Assembly: GCA_950106755.1 (NCBI GenBank)
Contig: OX467082.1
Location: 20,212,001 to 20,276,000, forward strand
From: Climacium dendroides
Lineage: Eukaryota > Streptophyta > Bryopsida > Hypnales > Climaciaceae
Direction of reading: 5' to 3'
DNA: 64,000 bases
Shown: in pieces, positions 34,860-46,001 of the stretch
How positions within the stretch are numbered: position 1 is the stretch's first letter
Layout of the letters: every line of letters starts with the position of its first letter
The notes under the pieces: model-generated
The model's database searches: none
Told to the model about the DNA's origin: nothing
The model's input: the letters and a program-made list of their open reading frames with translations, nothing else
Made by a program: the position numbers and the translations under genes

Positions 34860-36010
34860 TTCATTATGTTTTTTGGTTACTTGCTGCTGGCTTGAATTCA
34901 TGCAATTTTTGGATCATTGCTGTGAAGAACTCACTGATATAAGAGGAAGTGCAACTGATCCACGAGAAACGGTCTTGATGTGGCGACCCACTAGAGGAGT
35001 AGTGCTTCGCTGACCCCAGCGCCGCACCTCCTTTCCACGCCGTTGCAGCCATGGCCACTGCAGGAAAAAAAATCCAACACACACCCTGAATCCCCAATCA
35101 TCCCCAAATGCTAACGCGGGAAGGACCACTTTATGGAGCCAAAACAAGACTCCAAATTCTTGTAAAAGCCCCAGAGGAGCTTCTGCGAGGATTCCATATG
35201 CTGATCAGCAACACCCTCACCTAAAATAGTGAAAAATCCACCGAAGGCAATTCTAGCAAGCAAGGAAGGCAACAATTCTAGGCATGCAACTATTCTAGGT
35301 AGGACAACTCCCAAGCAAGAGACGCAATCGATTCCACTCAAACATTGCCAAGTAAACACTCAGTGCCCCAAACAAAGCATGCCCCCCCCCCCCCCCCAAC
35401 CGCGAATTCGAAAATGCACCTGGTTTGCCTGGAAATGGTGGCAAATGACGAAGACAGCCAACACCCGATCGAATCATCCCCGTCCCCTTCCCCATGGCCG
35501 TGAGAGTCCTTGCTAGAAAGCCGCAAAAGAAGTCAATTCGCGCCACACGACCCCCAAGAGTGCCGAGAGGCGGAAACTGATACTGCTCAACATGCCGACG
35601 TGAAATCAGGACAGGAAGCGAGTGGATGTAAACTCGCAGCTTACACTTCCATCATGCAGTCCTACTGAACTGCTTCCAAGCGCAATTCATCCACTTCGAG
35701 AGTCGACATCCGCCAGCTTGCGAGTTCTTCCTAGTCCAGGAATGAATTGAAGAGGGAGGAAGAGCAGGCGAGGACTGGTCTCGGGTCAGCCGTGGAGTAA
35801 GTTACCGATGGAGAGAGGTGCGGAGGCTGGCGATGGCGGAGGCCAGGGCCATGCACGACGAAAGGGATCCACAAAGGTGCCAGACGAGGAACCAGTTGCG
35901 GATACGGAGACAGAAGAACCCACAAAATAAAATAGTGAAATTAGGTTGCCCCACACTAATATTTTCAGTTATTGTTCAAGAATGCACTACAGTACTTGTG
36001 AATTAAATGT
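34860..36010. other. GC-richer region upstream of ALDH; possible short first exon
   Basis: Composition contrasts with the AT-rich DNA beyond 36000. On the minus strand MALASAIASLRTSLHR (from about 35848) is followed by a donor-like CG|GTAACT. A good acceptor TTTTCCTGCAG precedes MAATAWKGGAALGSAKHY at about 35051. The pieces do not join into a long frame in the phase tried. This may be untranslated leader, an alternative 5' exon of ALDH or a separate small gene. No product is claimed. Confidence 0.25.
35382..35397. repeat. 16-base poly-C run
   Basis: An uninterrupted run of 16 C (plus strand) sits about 700 bp upstream of the ALDH start. The length may be affected by sequencing error. Confidence 0.85.
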
Positions 36011-38634
36011 TGTTGGAATTGGGACTCATGAACTTCTAAGTGTACAAGTGAGATATTTTCAGAAATATTTGTTGACTTTGATGGCTTGTAAAGTGACTTT
36101 CTTGATGTAAGGCAACCTAATTGTTAAAGTAACCTAATTTCACTATTTTGTGTAGACAAAGTGGATGATGAAGGAGCATTTGCCACCGTTTGAGGAGATG
36201 AAGTGGAGTAAATATTGTAGGTTTCTCATTTAAAAAGTTAGATTATTTTCATTCAATTTTAGTGATAAACTCTAAGCTTTTTGAAGTTGAACAATGATGA
36301 ATTGAGTGCTTCAAGGCCATCTTTTGTCCAACTAATTTCTCATTCATCTAAATTCATGTTTGAATCCTTGGTGACCAATTTGATGAAATGGAGAAAAACA
36401 ACAAAATTATAGAATGACAGATGCAAAAAAAATGACTCTATGTATTAATCACACTATTTTGGAAAAACATTGGACAAGCTTAGTGGGTCAAGCAATCCAT
36501 GACTCCTCGCTTCATCCACTCCCTTGTGCCCATCATCAACATTGTGCTTCTATTAAGGAAGCGATACCTTTTCTAGTCCCATTCCCTCAAAGGTTGATTG
36601 ATGACCAAAAAAATTTGATGGGGTTATTAGTTAACTCAAGAGAAATGCAAATTGAGTGGTTTAGTAATTTTATGATACTTTAGTAATATTTTACAAATTT
36701 TCAAAGTTGAAAATATAAGATAGCCTATACCTTACACTAGACTCCATCACCTTTTATGGACACCTTAGAAGTACAAAATGTTTCAACTTCCATTGGTTGC
36801 TTCAAAAAACTCCTTATTTATCATTGGTAGTTTTTAAAAAGTTATAGTGATTTCCACTCTTCAAAGTGTTTTTTTAAGGCAATTTTTTATATGCTAGAGA
36901 ATGGAAATGATCTCTTTTAGGTATTCCTACTTTATCTATAGTTTTTCTATTATTCATTGTTACTTGTTGTATAAGGGTATTTAGGTTTTTGAAGTCCAAT
37001 TCTTTGGAGTGTTAGATTTTTTTAAACATAAGTGTGTTATTATTTACACTTACAATAACTAAAAAACACATTATGCCTTCAAAGATATCCTTATAGAATA
37101 GGAGACATCATACTATAGAGCATATAATGTGCTCTAGGAAAGAAAGTCAATTGTAAAGTTTTTTGTAACTTTGCATAAAGTAGTTACAATTATGGGATTC
37201 ACAAAAAAATTTAGCAAAAGAATTACAAATCAAGGAATATTCTACATCAATTTATTTTTTAAAGGAAAAAAATACATTATAGGTGGTAAAAGAAAAATCA
37301 CATAGCTTCCAATTCTGAACCCTAGGAGGGCACGATTCTTGCCCTTTTCAATGCTAATGTGGCTCACCTAATTCTCTACAAGGTTCTAATGGCAATTCAA
37401 AAGTTTCCCTTTAGATTGTGAAATAATGAACGAACTTTTTCAATGTGAAGAAGCCTTCTCATGGAATTCATAAAATGGAAACTTTTCAATCTAATTCCAA
37501 CCCTTTGAACTGTAATTTCTCATTGAAGTGGACTTTAAAAACCTAAGCGCCCTTACTCAAAGATAAAAAAATTGTATGTGATGAGTACATGGAGGCCAAA
37601 AAGTAAGAAAAAGTTTAAAATTAAATTTGGACATTGCACAAATATTATACTAGAAAATCATGTTGGAAAGGTATTACGCTTTGCTAAAAATCTAGGAGGG
37701 ACTTCAATTAATTCAAGGATTGGGTAAGCTAAGGAGCCTCATCAAGGTTGCTAGCATGCAAGCCTGTGAGTGGGAATTTTTTTTTGGAAAAAAATGGATG
37801 AAGGGCCTATGACCGTAGGTGTTTTTAAATTTGAATTTCATAAATTTTTAATTCATTTGTTAAAAAGGCTTGTAAGTGACATTAATTTAAATTAAAATAA
37901 AAAATATGTTCTTTAAATATTATATTTTTATGTACATGGGAAGCTTTGAATCATTCCATATGGATTTGTAATGTTAAAGTTTAGGACAATATTAAAAATT
38001 TTATAAGCAATTGAAGAATTTTTTTTTTTTAAATTGTACAATTCAATTCTGACCTCTCTTATCATAGTAGAAATTTTTCTTTTAGAAGGTGAAGATCCCT
38101 TGCTAAAACAATCCCACCATTTACATTAGTGTATTTCAATTACTTCTTAGAGCTATTAACAAATTAGTTTTTTTTTTCAACCTTCAATCTAATTATACTT
38201 AACAATTGTTTTAATGAGTGAAAACTAAATGTGTATGTTCATATTTTATTTTTCTAGACTCTCAACTCAATTCTTTATCATAAGAAATTCCAAATTCCAA
38301 ATAAGTCTTTCAAGTTAGGGGGTCAAAGATTGTGAAATTTCTTCCACAAATTCTTCTAATAGTTCATGACAATATTTTAAGGTTAGAAATGCCTCTAAAA
38401 CATTATTAATTTTTTTCATTGCTATAGAAATAATAGTTTAAGTTGGTTAGGGGTGGAAAACAAGCATACGGCCATAGAAACCAATTGTACACAAATTCAA
38501 TTAAAATATTGCAATGAAAAAGTGTAAAGGGAAGTGATCACACCCAAAATATAGCCATAAAATATACAAATCCAATCATAATAAAAAATCAACTCATAAT
38601 AGTTTGGCTCATAAGATATGTCAATCTCATGAGC
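36011..38634. other. AT-rich intergenic DNA, no supported gene
   Basis: An 89-codon frame at 36414-36683 (with CINHTILEKHWTSLVG and HPLPCAHHQHC stretches) is unrecognised and too short to call. 38300-38470 belongs to the dispersed repeat also seen near 13800 and 14490. Nothing else is seen. Confidence 0.4.
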
Positions 38635-38930
38635 CTAAGTTATAGTGGACTTGGTTGCTAGATTTGTAATGCTAGAAGAATCTGAAGTCTCTCTACCCTC
38701 AGATGCAAAACCATCTATAAAATCTAAAACATTCAAAGCATATGTAAGTTTTTTGCGTTTTGGTTTAAAGCAACTGAACTCTACAAACGCCAATGCTATC
38801 TGCTCAGCATACACTGGAAGATCAAAAGACTTCTTTGGACTCAAGAAAAGACTTTGTCTCTTCTTGAATTCATGTATATGCGTCAATCCCTCATGCTTGC
38901 ATGTACAAGTGAAACAATGTTAGTCTCATA
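38635..38930 (-). pseudogene. Exon-like fragment of unrecognised protein (3' end of broken gene)
   Basis: The minus strand reads CFTCTCKHEGLTHIHEFKKR and then continues open for about 80 more codons, with blocks SPKKSFDLPVYAEQIALAFV, YALNVLDFIDGFASEGRET and a Ser-rich end. Residue composition and continuity are protein-like. A preceding minus-strand piece near 39000-39060 reads DPDAMNVVPWKFVQKDKYNK after a stop. It is the last of several minus-strand pieces between 46.0 and 38.6 kb. Family not recognised. Confidence 0.4.
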
Positions 38931-39219
38931 GATCCAAAAAATATAATGCACAAAAAGAATTCAAAATTCTAAAAACTTACTTATTATATTTATCCTTCTG
39001 GACAAACTTCCAAGGCACCACATTCATGGCGTCCGGATCTTGTGAGGCCACCACTGGTGGGGGCGGTTATGTGACTTTAGCCGCCATCGTGGCAAAAATG
39101 GTTTTCCTCATGGATAAGAGTATGGCATCAAAAATATCCTTCTACTTCTCTAGCTCCACAATATCGTGCCCAATGTTGCGATAGGTTGTAATGGATGCAC
39201 TTGTTACATAAAAATATGT

Positions 39220-39827
39220 GATTCATTTTGTTTATCAACATGGTGTCCTTTGTGGTGTAGTTCAAATACATGTCATCACGTCAGAGGTCTACTTTTGCTT
39301 TCCTGTGCGCTTTCGTGAACTTATAAGAAAACCTTGATTTTCCTTTGTCACCAAGATCCTTCACCAAGATGGTAATTCCAAACTTTAGAGTCTGCACGTG
39401 TTACAAATAAATATATATTAGAATTAAATAACACAACATGCATTGATACATGATCCTAAATTCATAGAGCCACAAAATCATACCATTGCGGTCTTGTCCA
39501 TGGTAGATGTTAAGTGCATATGGTTGTTGCCCAACCACTCGGTCTTGACCACCAATTTTGGGTAAGCCTCATACAATCTTGCAATGACACAGTGCACCAT
39601 AAGTGAAATACAATCATGCATCCATGATCCTGCAAATGCATCTCTACAAAGAGAAATGCATTATTAAGTGCTTCATACTCTGGATCAGAGTTCCACTTAG
39701 ATACCGCATGCATTGTAAAAGAGACCTCCAGAATTGGCAAATTTCCTTGACAGTCAAATAGAATGAGGTTCACTCTTGAATGATGGTTAACAATATTGTC
39801 ATATGTATGAGCCTTCCCTAGCGCCAT
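39220..39827 (-). pseudogene. Exon-like fragments of unrecognised protein (middle of broken gene)
   Basis: A minus-strand acceptor CTTTGTAG precedes MALGKAHTYDNIVNHHSR at 39827. The frame continues with LILFDCQGNLPILEVSF and ALNNAFLFVEMHLQ. A one-base shift then leads into RDAFAGSWMHDCISLMVHC and KLVVKTEWLGNNHMHLTS, ending at a donor near 39484. A second piece (about 39220-39400) reads LKFGITILVKDLGDKGKSRF and then meets a stop before RDDMYLNYTTKDTMLI. The frameshift and stop indicate decay. Family not recognised. Confidence 0.45.
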
Positions 39828-40299
39828 CTACAAAGTAACAAAACATTCTCAAATCAATCAATAATTATTTCATTAAACTTTCACATCATTCAATAATATT
39901 ATTTGTTTGAAAATTACAAATAAGAAAGAATTACCTTTTTTCAAGAATTCCATGATCTCAGTATAGCTATTTGGCACATCTTTTTCCATGTCATCTTGAA
40001 TGTCTATGATAGAAACATTCAAGATCAACTCCTCCAAGGTTACATTGTCATCATCACTAAGGATTATAACTTGCACACCTTGTATAATCACGTCTTTTGT
40101 GAGCTCCAGCAATATGGCCTTCTTCTTCAGTCCTCTACGAGATCCACTCTACATTTGAAAGCCTTGGTTCATTGTAGAAGAGTCAAGAACTTGGCCACTT
40201 CCTTCCACCTTCTTCTTGCCTTTGCCTTTTGCTTCCCCTCTTTCTCTAACTCTGCCATCTTTGCCAATCGCTCCGTGTAGTAGAATTTTGTTCTCTCAA

Positions 40300-42034
40300 C
40301 AAAACACCCAGGCTAATAGTATATGGGGATAATTCCTAGGAAAATTCAATAAGTCTGTCATTTTGTGACTAAGGTCATTTGTTTTGTATTTTGGAATATT
40401 TATCTAATCAAAATTTAGATTTGTTTTGGAATTTAAACAAATAAATCCACACTCTTTGTCAAATGATCTCAGTTCATTAGCAATGTTATATATATATTAG
40501 ACTCGATGGATGTTGTCTCTATCCTATTTAGTAGTTGGCTTGTGTCAAATCTTCAAGTCAGATAATTCAAGTATGGTCAATTTGCCATGCAAGAATGCAT
40601 GCACTATTGACTTAATCATTGTCCAATTTGTATACTTTGAAATAAAATAAACTTTTAGGGACAATTATTCATTAATTACTCCCTTATTATATTCTCCCGT
40701 TCTAGGCAATCAATTAATTACTAGCCAAATTGCTAAATTAGAATGCTCATATCAAATCCGTATTTTCTATCCATTTACCCAATATGCAAGGCATATAGAG
40801 TTCAAGAAACATTCCTGGTACCTATATCTTTTATTCTTTATGTCTGCCAATTTGTTCTAGCTTTCTTTTATCAAATTATCTTTACTCCATTTGAATGGAT
40901 TAATTGTCAAATTGTCATACTTTGTAAACAAGGCAAACAATTGGACTTATGACTGTACTCACCATCTCAACTTGACTATACTCCAATCAACTGAATACAT
41001 TCACCAACCTAATGGTTCAATATGCAAATTTATTCTTTGACATCACTAAATTGTATGAGGTACCATACAAACTATCACATGATAATTTAATTACTTAATG
41101 TCTTATCATTCTCTCATGGTCTAGCTAATAGTTTGAATTTATTCCATTGTCTAGTTAATTTTTCTTAGCAATGTATTTCATTCTAATTGACTTCATCTAT
41201 TTGATTAATTAATTATCATTTTAATCTAGAATCACTTTTCATACATAGTTTATGCCATTTGAATAATTCTTAATGCAATTTGACACTCAAACTAATTGGT
41301 CATTTCTTATCCTCCTTGGACAAATAATTAATTTAAATTCATTTACTCAATACTTAAATTTAATCACATAGTCACTTTTACAATAATCACATTTACAATT
41401 TGACAATTTACAACATCTCAATTCTTAAGTAAACCTTGCTAATTGATTGGTTTATGTCTGTGATGCACAAAGTAAACCAACACTCACCAATTTGATTATG
41501 TGGTTCTCTTACAATTATTTTACATTCATCTAGTAAATAGTTTGTATAGATAACTAGACTTGATACAAGTCCCATGCCTCAATTTGATATTAACAACTTG
41601 ACCACAATTTCTCAATTAATTACTTCCACACTTAAATCAGTTGCACTTCCGCCTCAACTAGACATCCATGGCTCAGTTACCAAATTGCTTCACAATCAAC
41701 ATATTTCAAGCCCATAGCCAACCAGTTTGGAATTAACTTTTAACTTTTAAATTCTTTCTTAATTGGACAATTTACAACTTACACTCATTCGATGGAGGCA
41801 TTGCAACTTGATTGGATTCATTTGGCTAACATAATTCATATAACAATTAGACTACTTTTCTGACAAATTGAATGATCTCAACACTCAACAACTAGATTAC
41901 AACTTGACAATTTGATTCACAGTACTCACAAACTCACTTGGCTAATTTAAAAAGAATCTATTGCAAGGAATTAGTACATTAGCTAATTTTTAAATTATTC
42001 ACAATTATGATTTCACAACTAGTTTTCCACACTT
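40300..42034. other. AT-rich low-complexity spacer inside the broken gene region
   Basis: Dense repetition of CAATT, AATTTGAC and TTAATTA words without a fixed period. It separates the coding-like fragments at 39.8 and 43.2 kb. No open frame of interest. Confidence 0.4.
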
Positions 42035-42209
42035 ATGGGGAATTTCATTAAAATTGCGAATATTATGTGACTTTGACATCCCACAGTTCAAACCGGGCGT
42101 TCTAAAATCTAGTACACTAATAGATTTCGGACCACCCGGTCTGAACTGTGGGAATGACACACAATGAAAATGGCACATGGAATATCGCCATTTTAATGAA
42201 ATTCCCCAT
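42035..42209. mobile_element. 175-bp hairpin MITE, copy 2 of the 4-bp-TSD family
   Basis: Terminal inverted repeats begin ATGGGGAATTTCATTAAAAT. The inverted symmetry continues inward through CCCACAGTTCAAACCGGG, which pairs with CCCGGTCTGAACTGTGGG, so almost the whole element can fold back on itself. Direct duplication ACTT flanks it (42031-42034 and 42210-42213). The same length as the copy at 45367 points to a defined element. No coding capacity. Confidence 0.85.
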
Positions 42210-42661
42210 ACTTCCCATTAGACAATGAAAATACACTAAGTCACAAAGTTCATTAGCCAAATTAATCTTCAATTACTTAATATATATCAATTAATCACAA
42301 ATTGTTTCAATTCATTAATTGCTCAACAAATCAACATACAATTATACAACAACTTGGCTTCATTCAATTCTCACACAACAATTAAACCAAGCCAATTTAA
42401 CCAAGTTGCACACAAGTTTATAAATCTCACACTACTGTAATCACTAATGATTAGCACTTTCCAACTGCAAACAAGAATCACTCTTGTAACTCAATTACTC
42501 CCTACCTATGAGATCCACTAGACTCAAAAATACACACACAACTTCCCAATTGGATGCAGATAGATTATTAGCAAAATACTTGATATTAATATAGTATCGA
42601 CAAATTGTACAACACTTGAGAAACTAGACCATTCGCTACGGCTCTTCTTCACACTGGAGAT

Positions 42662-42678
42662 AGAGAGAGAGAGAGAGA
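42662..42678. repeat. GA dinucleotide microsatellite
   Basis: An uninterrupted (AG)n tract of about eight units. Confidence 0.85.
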
Positions 42679-42918
42679 ATGGTCAATCATTTGGACTTAT
42701 AGTCCCAAACATTCAAGCTGAAGGAATGCACCTGTTCATTTTGAAAGTATACCATGTCTAATTGACCTACTTCATATCCTAGTCTATTAGCCATGTTCAT
42801 GTCTTCTCATTGTCATTTCGCCTTTCACACATAATATCCCGATAATTTCTACACAATAATGGGATATAGACTAGAAAATGGTCCTATTTACATTCACTAG
42901 GTCAAATAGAGAAAAGTT

Positions 42919-43215
42919 TCAAAAATTTAAGCAACTCCACTCCACTTCCTTCTTCTCTTTGTTCGCCCAAAGCTCTTGTTCCTTTTCTTCCTTCTTCTTG
43001 TTAGCAGCCATCTTCTTTGCAATGGCCCTCTTTCGTTGAAGGTCGATCAGATCTTGAAATTCGGGAATGTTTAATTCTACAGCAACAATGCCATCCATTG
43101 ACTTCCTAAACTCTTCCTCCAATGGATGAGTGAATGTAACGGGACAATCCAAATACCATATTCCCCCAGTGAAATGAGCTGTTGTAAATTGGCGAAGCTG
43201 GAACATGGTATACAT
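42919..43215 (-). pseudogene. Exon-like fragment with Lys/Glu-rich helix, unrecognised protein
   Basis: An open minus-strand segment of 98 codons. The first part contains LRQFTTAHFTGGIWYLDCPV, then IPEFQDLIDLQRKR. It is followed by a Lys/Glu-rich stretch (KKMAANKKKEEKEQELWANK) likely to form a charged helix or coiled coil. Upstream on the same strand the reading continues after a stop as HELVAKNALACSYLPPFLPT, so the gene is probably broken here. Product unknown. Confidence 0.4.
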
Positions 43216-43787
43216 GCAATTGGGTGGGCTATGGTCTAGTCAAGTAGGCAAGAATGGAGGAAGATATGAACAAGCCAAAGCATTTTTTGCTACAAGCTCA
43301 TGCTTGAAGTACCTGCAAAAAAAAAATTTAGAAAACAATCAAGATAGGGACTATAAAGGGTTTATTTACCAATTTAAGAATGCATCAATTAAAGACGTTG
43401 AGATATAAATTTTAGTACTACCATTTGGGCTTATCATAAGAATTAGGCATCCCTACCTTAAAAATATTAAAAAAAAAAGTTTAAATACTTTTGGAGGGCA
43501 TAAAAAATTTCTTCACATAACCAATAATTAGGGTAGTGTGAGGTACCCAAGAAACCATCGTTGAACCCAACATTTTTTTTCAAGTACTTCATAGAACCCT
43601 CACTTTTGGTTATGCCAAGACATTTTAACAAATACATTCATTGGAATAGCCAAAACACTCATTAACAAAAATTCAAATGGCTATTCCAATGAATGTGCAA
43701 TGCACTACAATGAATGAAGCATGTGAAAATGATGAAGTTTTGATCATACTTGAAAAGGACTCTTCTCATAGCCTCCTATGAATCATC

Positions 43788-44640
43788 CTAAGTAGAGAAG
43801 TTGTCTAATTTCTTGAAATGAAGACCTCTTTTTAGAGTTGGACCAAAAGTGTGATCCCAAAGCTTTGTTCTCCATCCTTCAATATATTCCACAAGAGTAT
43901 TAGGAAAAAGTAGTGTTTTCATATTGATTTGGAGTCCATCCTTTTTGACAACATCTTCAAGGAACTCCATGGTAGCTTCTTCAATCTAAATGAATATTCT
44001 ATAAAAGCAATTTTCCAACAATTGTAAGCACAAAAACTTTACATATTACAAACTTCATTTATGTAGATATTGAATTTCAAGAATAATATATGATTTTCAA
44101 TGACTAATATAAACTTACCCTTGCCCACCAAACAAACTTGTTTAGGAATAGCCCAAGCTTTTCTTCTAAAATAGATTTTGTAAAAAAACTCCTTGTAATC
44201 TGAGAAGCATTAGAAGAGTTCCACCACTACAATAACTTAATCTTCTAGAGTGGTGACCAGATGGACGTTGCAATGATTTGAAGATTCTCAAGTGTCATCT
44301 TTGGAACCTCATTTTTGCTCCAATGCTTTTCAATCTGCATAACAAAATTTAATAATGTAAAAACAAAAGAAGAGAACGCAAAAAAGCTATGAGCTCATAG
44401 AATTGTAGATCATAAAAAATCTTGTTTTACCTCTTCGAGAAATCCAAGTCCAAAGTAAGGTTCGCCACAACCAAGAGCTTCCCCACTTTTGTCACTAACT
44501 TTGATGCCTTGTCTTTAGTGGCAAAATGCATGGCATTAGCAACTCCCTCATTACCTTTTTCTTGAAATGGGGTAGTCTCATTATACTTTCAAATTGCAAG
44601 ATCTATAGCTTGTGATATCTCTTGTTGAAAGATAATACAG
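43788..44640 (-). pseudogene. Exon-like fragments of unrecognised protein (upstream part)
   Basis: Three minus-strand pieces in transcript order. About 44450-44640 has QEISQAIDLAI, a stop, EGVANAMHFATKDKASK, then a one-base shift into GEALGCGEPYFGLGFLEE and a donor. About 44110-44335 has IEKHWSKNEVPKMTLENLQI, interrupted by two stops. 43788-43990 has MEFLEDVVKKDGLQINMKTL, EYIEGWRTKLWDHTFGPT and FKKLDNFST before a stop. The pieces are protein-like in composition but damaged, so the gene is not functional as read. Family unknown. Confidence 0.4.
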
Positions 44641-44799
44641 AAATTCAATTATTATAAATTCTAAAAACAATGAATTTTTAAAAAAATAAAGTAAACAACT
44701 CACCGTAAAAATTCAAATGAAAAAAGCATAAAACTTGTAACACACTCAATTTCTCATCCGGAAAACAAAAGAAGTAAACACCTCAGCAAGTATTAAATA

Positions 44800-45128
44800 C
44801 CAATGCTTCTTCCCTAGTTGAGCAACACAACGCTTTCTCTTAGATGGCCTCAATATCTCAATGAACTTCTCCATGCTTCCCTGGCTGAGCAACACAACAC
44901 TTTCTCTCACATGATCTCAACATCCTAATGAACCTCTCCATGGGTAGAAGACGGTATTTTTGGACCCGATACAAGGTGTGGACCAAATTGGTCTTCACAT
45001 GAGAGTCCTTTGTAGACGTACAATTGGCATGTAACACTTTCAATACTCAACAATTTAAAAAAAAGACAAAGGGTTGGTGTTTGAAATTGTCTCTCCACTT
45101 GGGTCAAGTTCACAAGTGACCCTGCCAT
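44800..45128 (-). pseudogene. Exon-like fragment with short internal duplication, unrecognised protein
   Basis: A minus-strand acceptor CTATGTAG precedes a piece whose three-frame reading gives DGRVTCELDPSGETISNTNP and then YVYKGLSCEDQFGPHLVSG after a shift. Further on, KCCVAQPGKHGEVH and KRCVAQLGKKHWYL are successive copies of a ~65-bp duplication. Stops interrupt the reading. Probably an upstream exon of the same broken gene. Confidence 0.35.
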
Positions 45129-45366
45129 CTACATAGAATATGAAAAGATTAAAACAATACATCATATTTTCGATCACTAAAAACAAAAGAAATACAATTA
45201 GAAATGCAACTAGAGGTGCAAAGCAACACAAGCAACACATTTTTCATAAGCCCAAATTATTCATATATTTCCAAAGCAACCCAAGTAAAACTTGAATTAA
45301 ACAAATATGTTTTTAAGAATAACAATGTATCATAGATTTTCCGTTTAATCGGAATCATTTTGAACA

Positions 45367-45541
45367 ATGGGGAATTTCATTAAAATGGAGAATATTCTGT
45401 GACTTTGACATCCCACAATTCAGACCGGGCAGTTTGAAATCTAGTACACTAATAGATTTTAGATCACATGGTCTAAACTATGGAAATGACACATTATGAA
45501 AATGGAACATAGAATATCGCCATTTTAATGAAATTCCCCAT
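45367..45541. mobile_element. 175-bp hairpin MITE, copy 3 of the 4-bp-TSD family
   Basis: Same termini (ATGGGGAATTTCATTAAAAT and complement) and same length as 42035-42209, with about 15 percent differences concentrated in the centre. Flanked by the direct duplication AACA (45363-45366 and 45542-45545). Confidence 0.85.
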
Positions 45542-45557
45542 AACATCACTTTTTGAG

Positions 45558-45977
45558 TCAGAATTGAGGTGAATAAAACATTAAAACCACCTCATATCTA
45601 TCCACTATTGCACTACATGCACAATTGCAGTATTCCTCGAAATGAGGACTAGTAACTAATAATTGAGAATGGAAAGACAAGCTATATTCTGTGATAGAGC
45701 TCTCTGGAAAAAACACTAGCTGTCTTTTCTGTTTACAATTAACCTTAGTAAAATGAGTCACAAAAGTCATAAGCCCAAACTCTAAAAGACCGTTGTTTGC
45801 ATCTGAAATATCTCCAAGGCTTACCATGTTCTGATCATCTTGTGGCAAAGTATCAGTGTTGATTTGGATGTTTGCCGCTCCAAGAATCCTAGACTTAGAC
45901 CGGTTCTCCAATACAACAACCTCCTCACCAATAGTTGGTAACACTAATGTAGATGCTTGCCCCAAAGTTCCATGAGC
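45558..45977 (-). pseudogene. Exon-like open segment, unrecognised protein (5'-most fragment)
   Basis: About 140 open minus-strand codons after an acceptor-like TTGAACAG. Blocks: AHGTLGQASTLVLPTIGEEV, SKSRILGAANIQINTD, EFGLMTFVTHFTKVNCKQKR, EYCNCACSAIVDRYEVV. It is the longest undamaged piece of the 38.6-46 kb set and directly abuts a MITE on its left. No family recognised; it may belong to an old transposon or to a lineage-specific gene. Confidence 0.4.
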
Positions 45978-46001
45978 CTGTTCAATATTCAAATAATCCA
46001 A

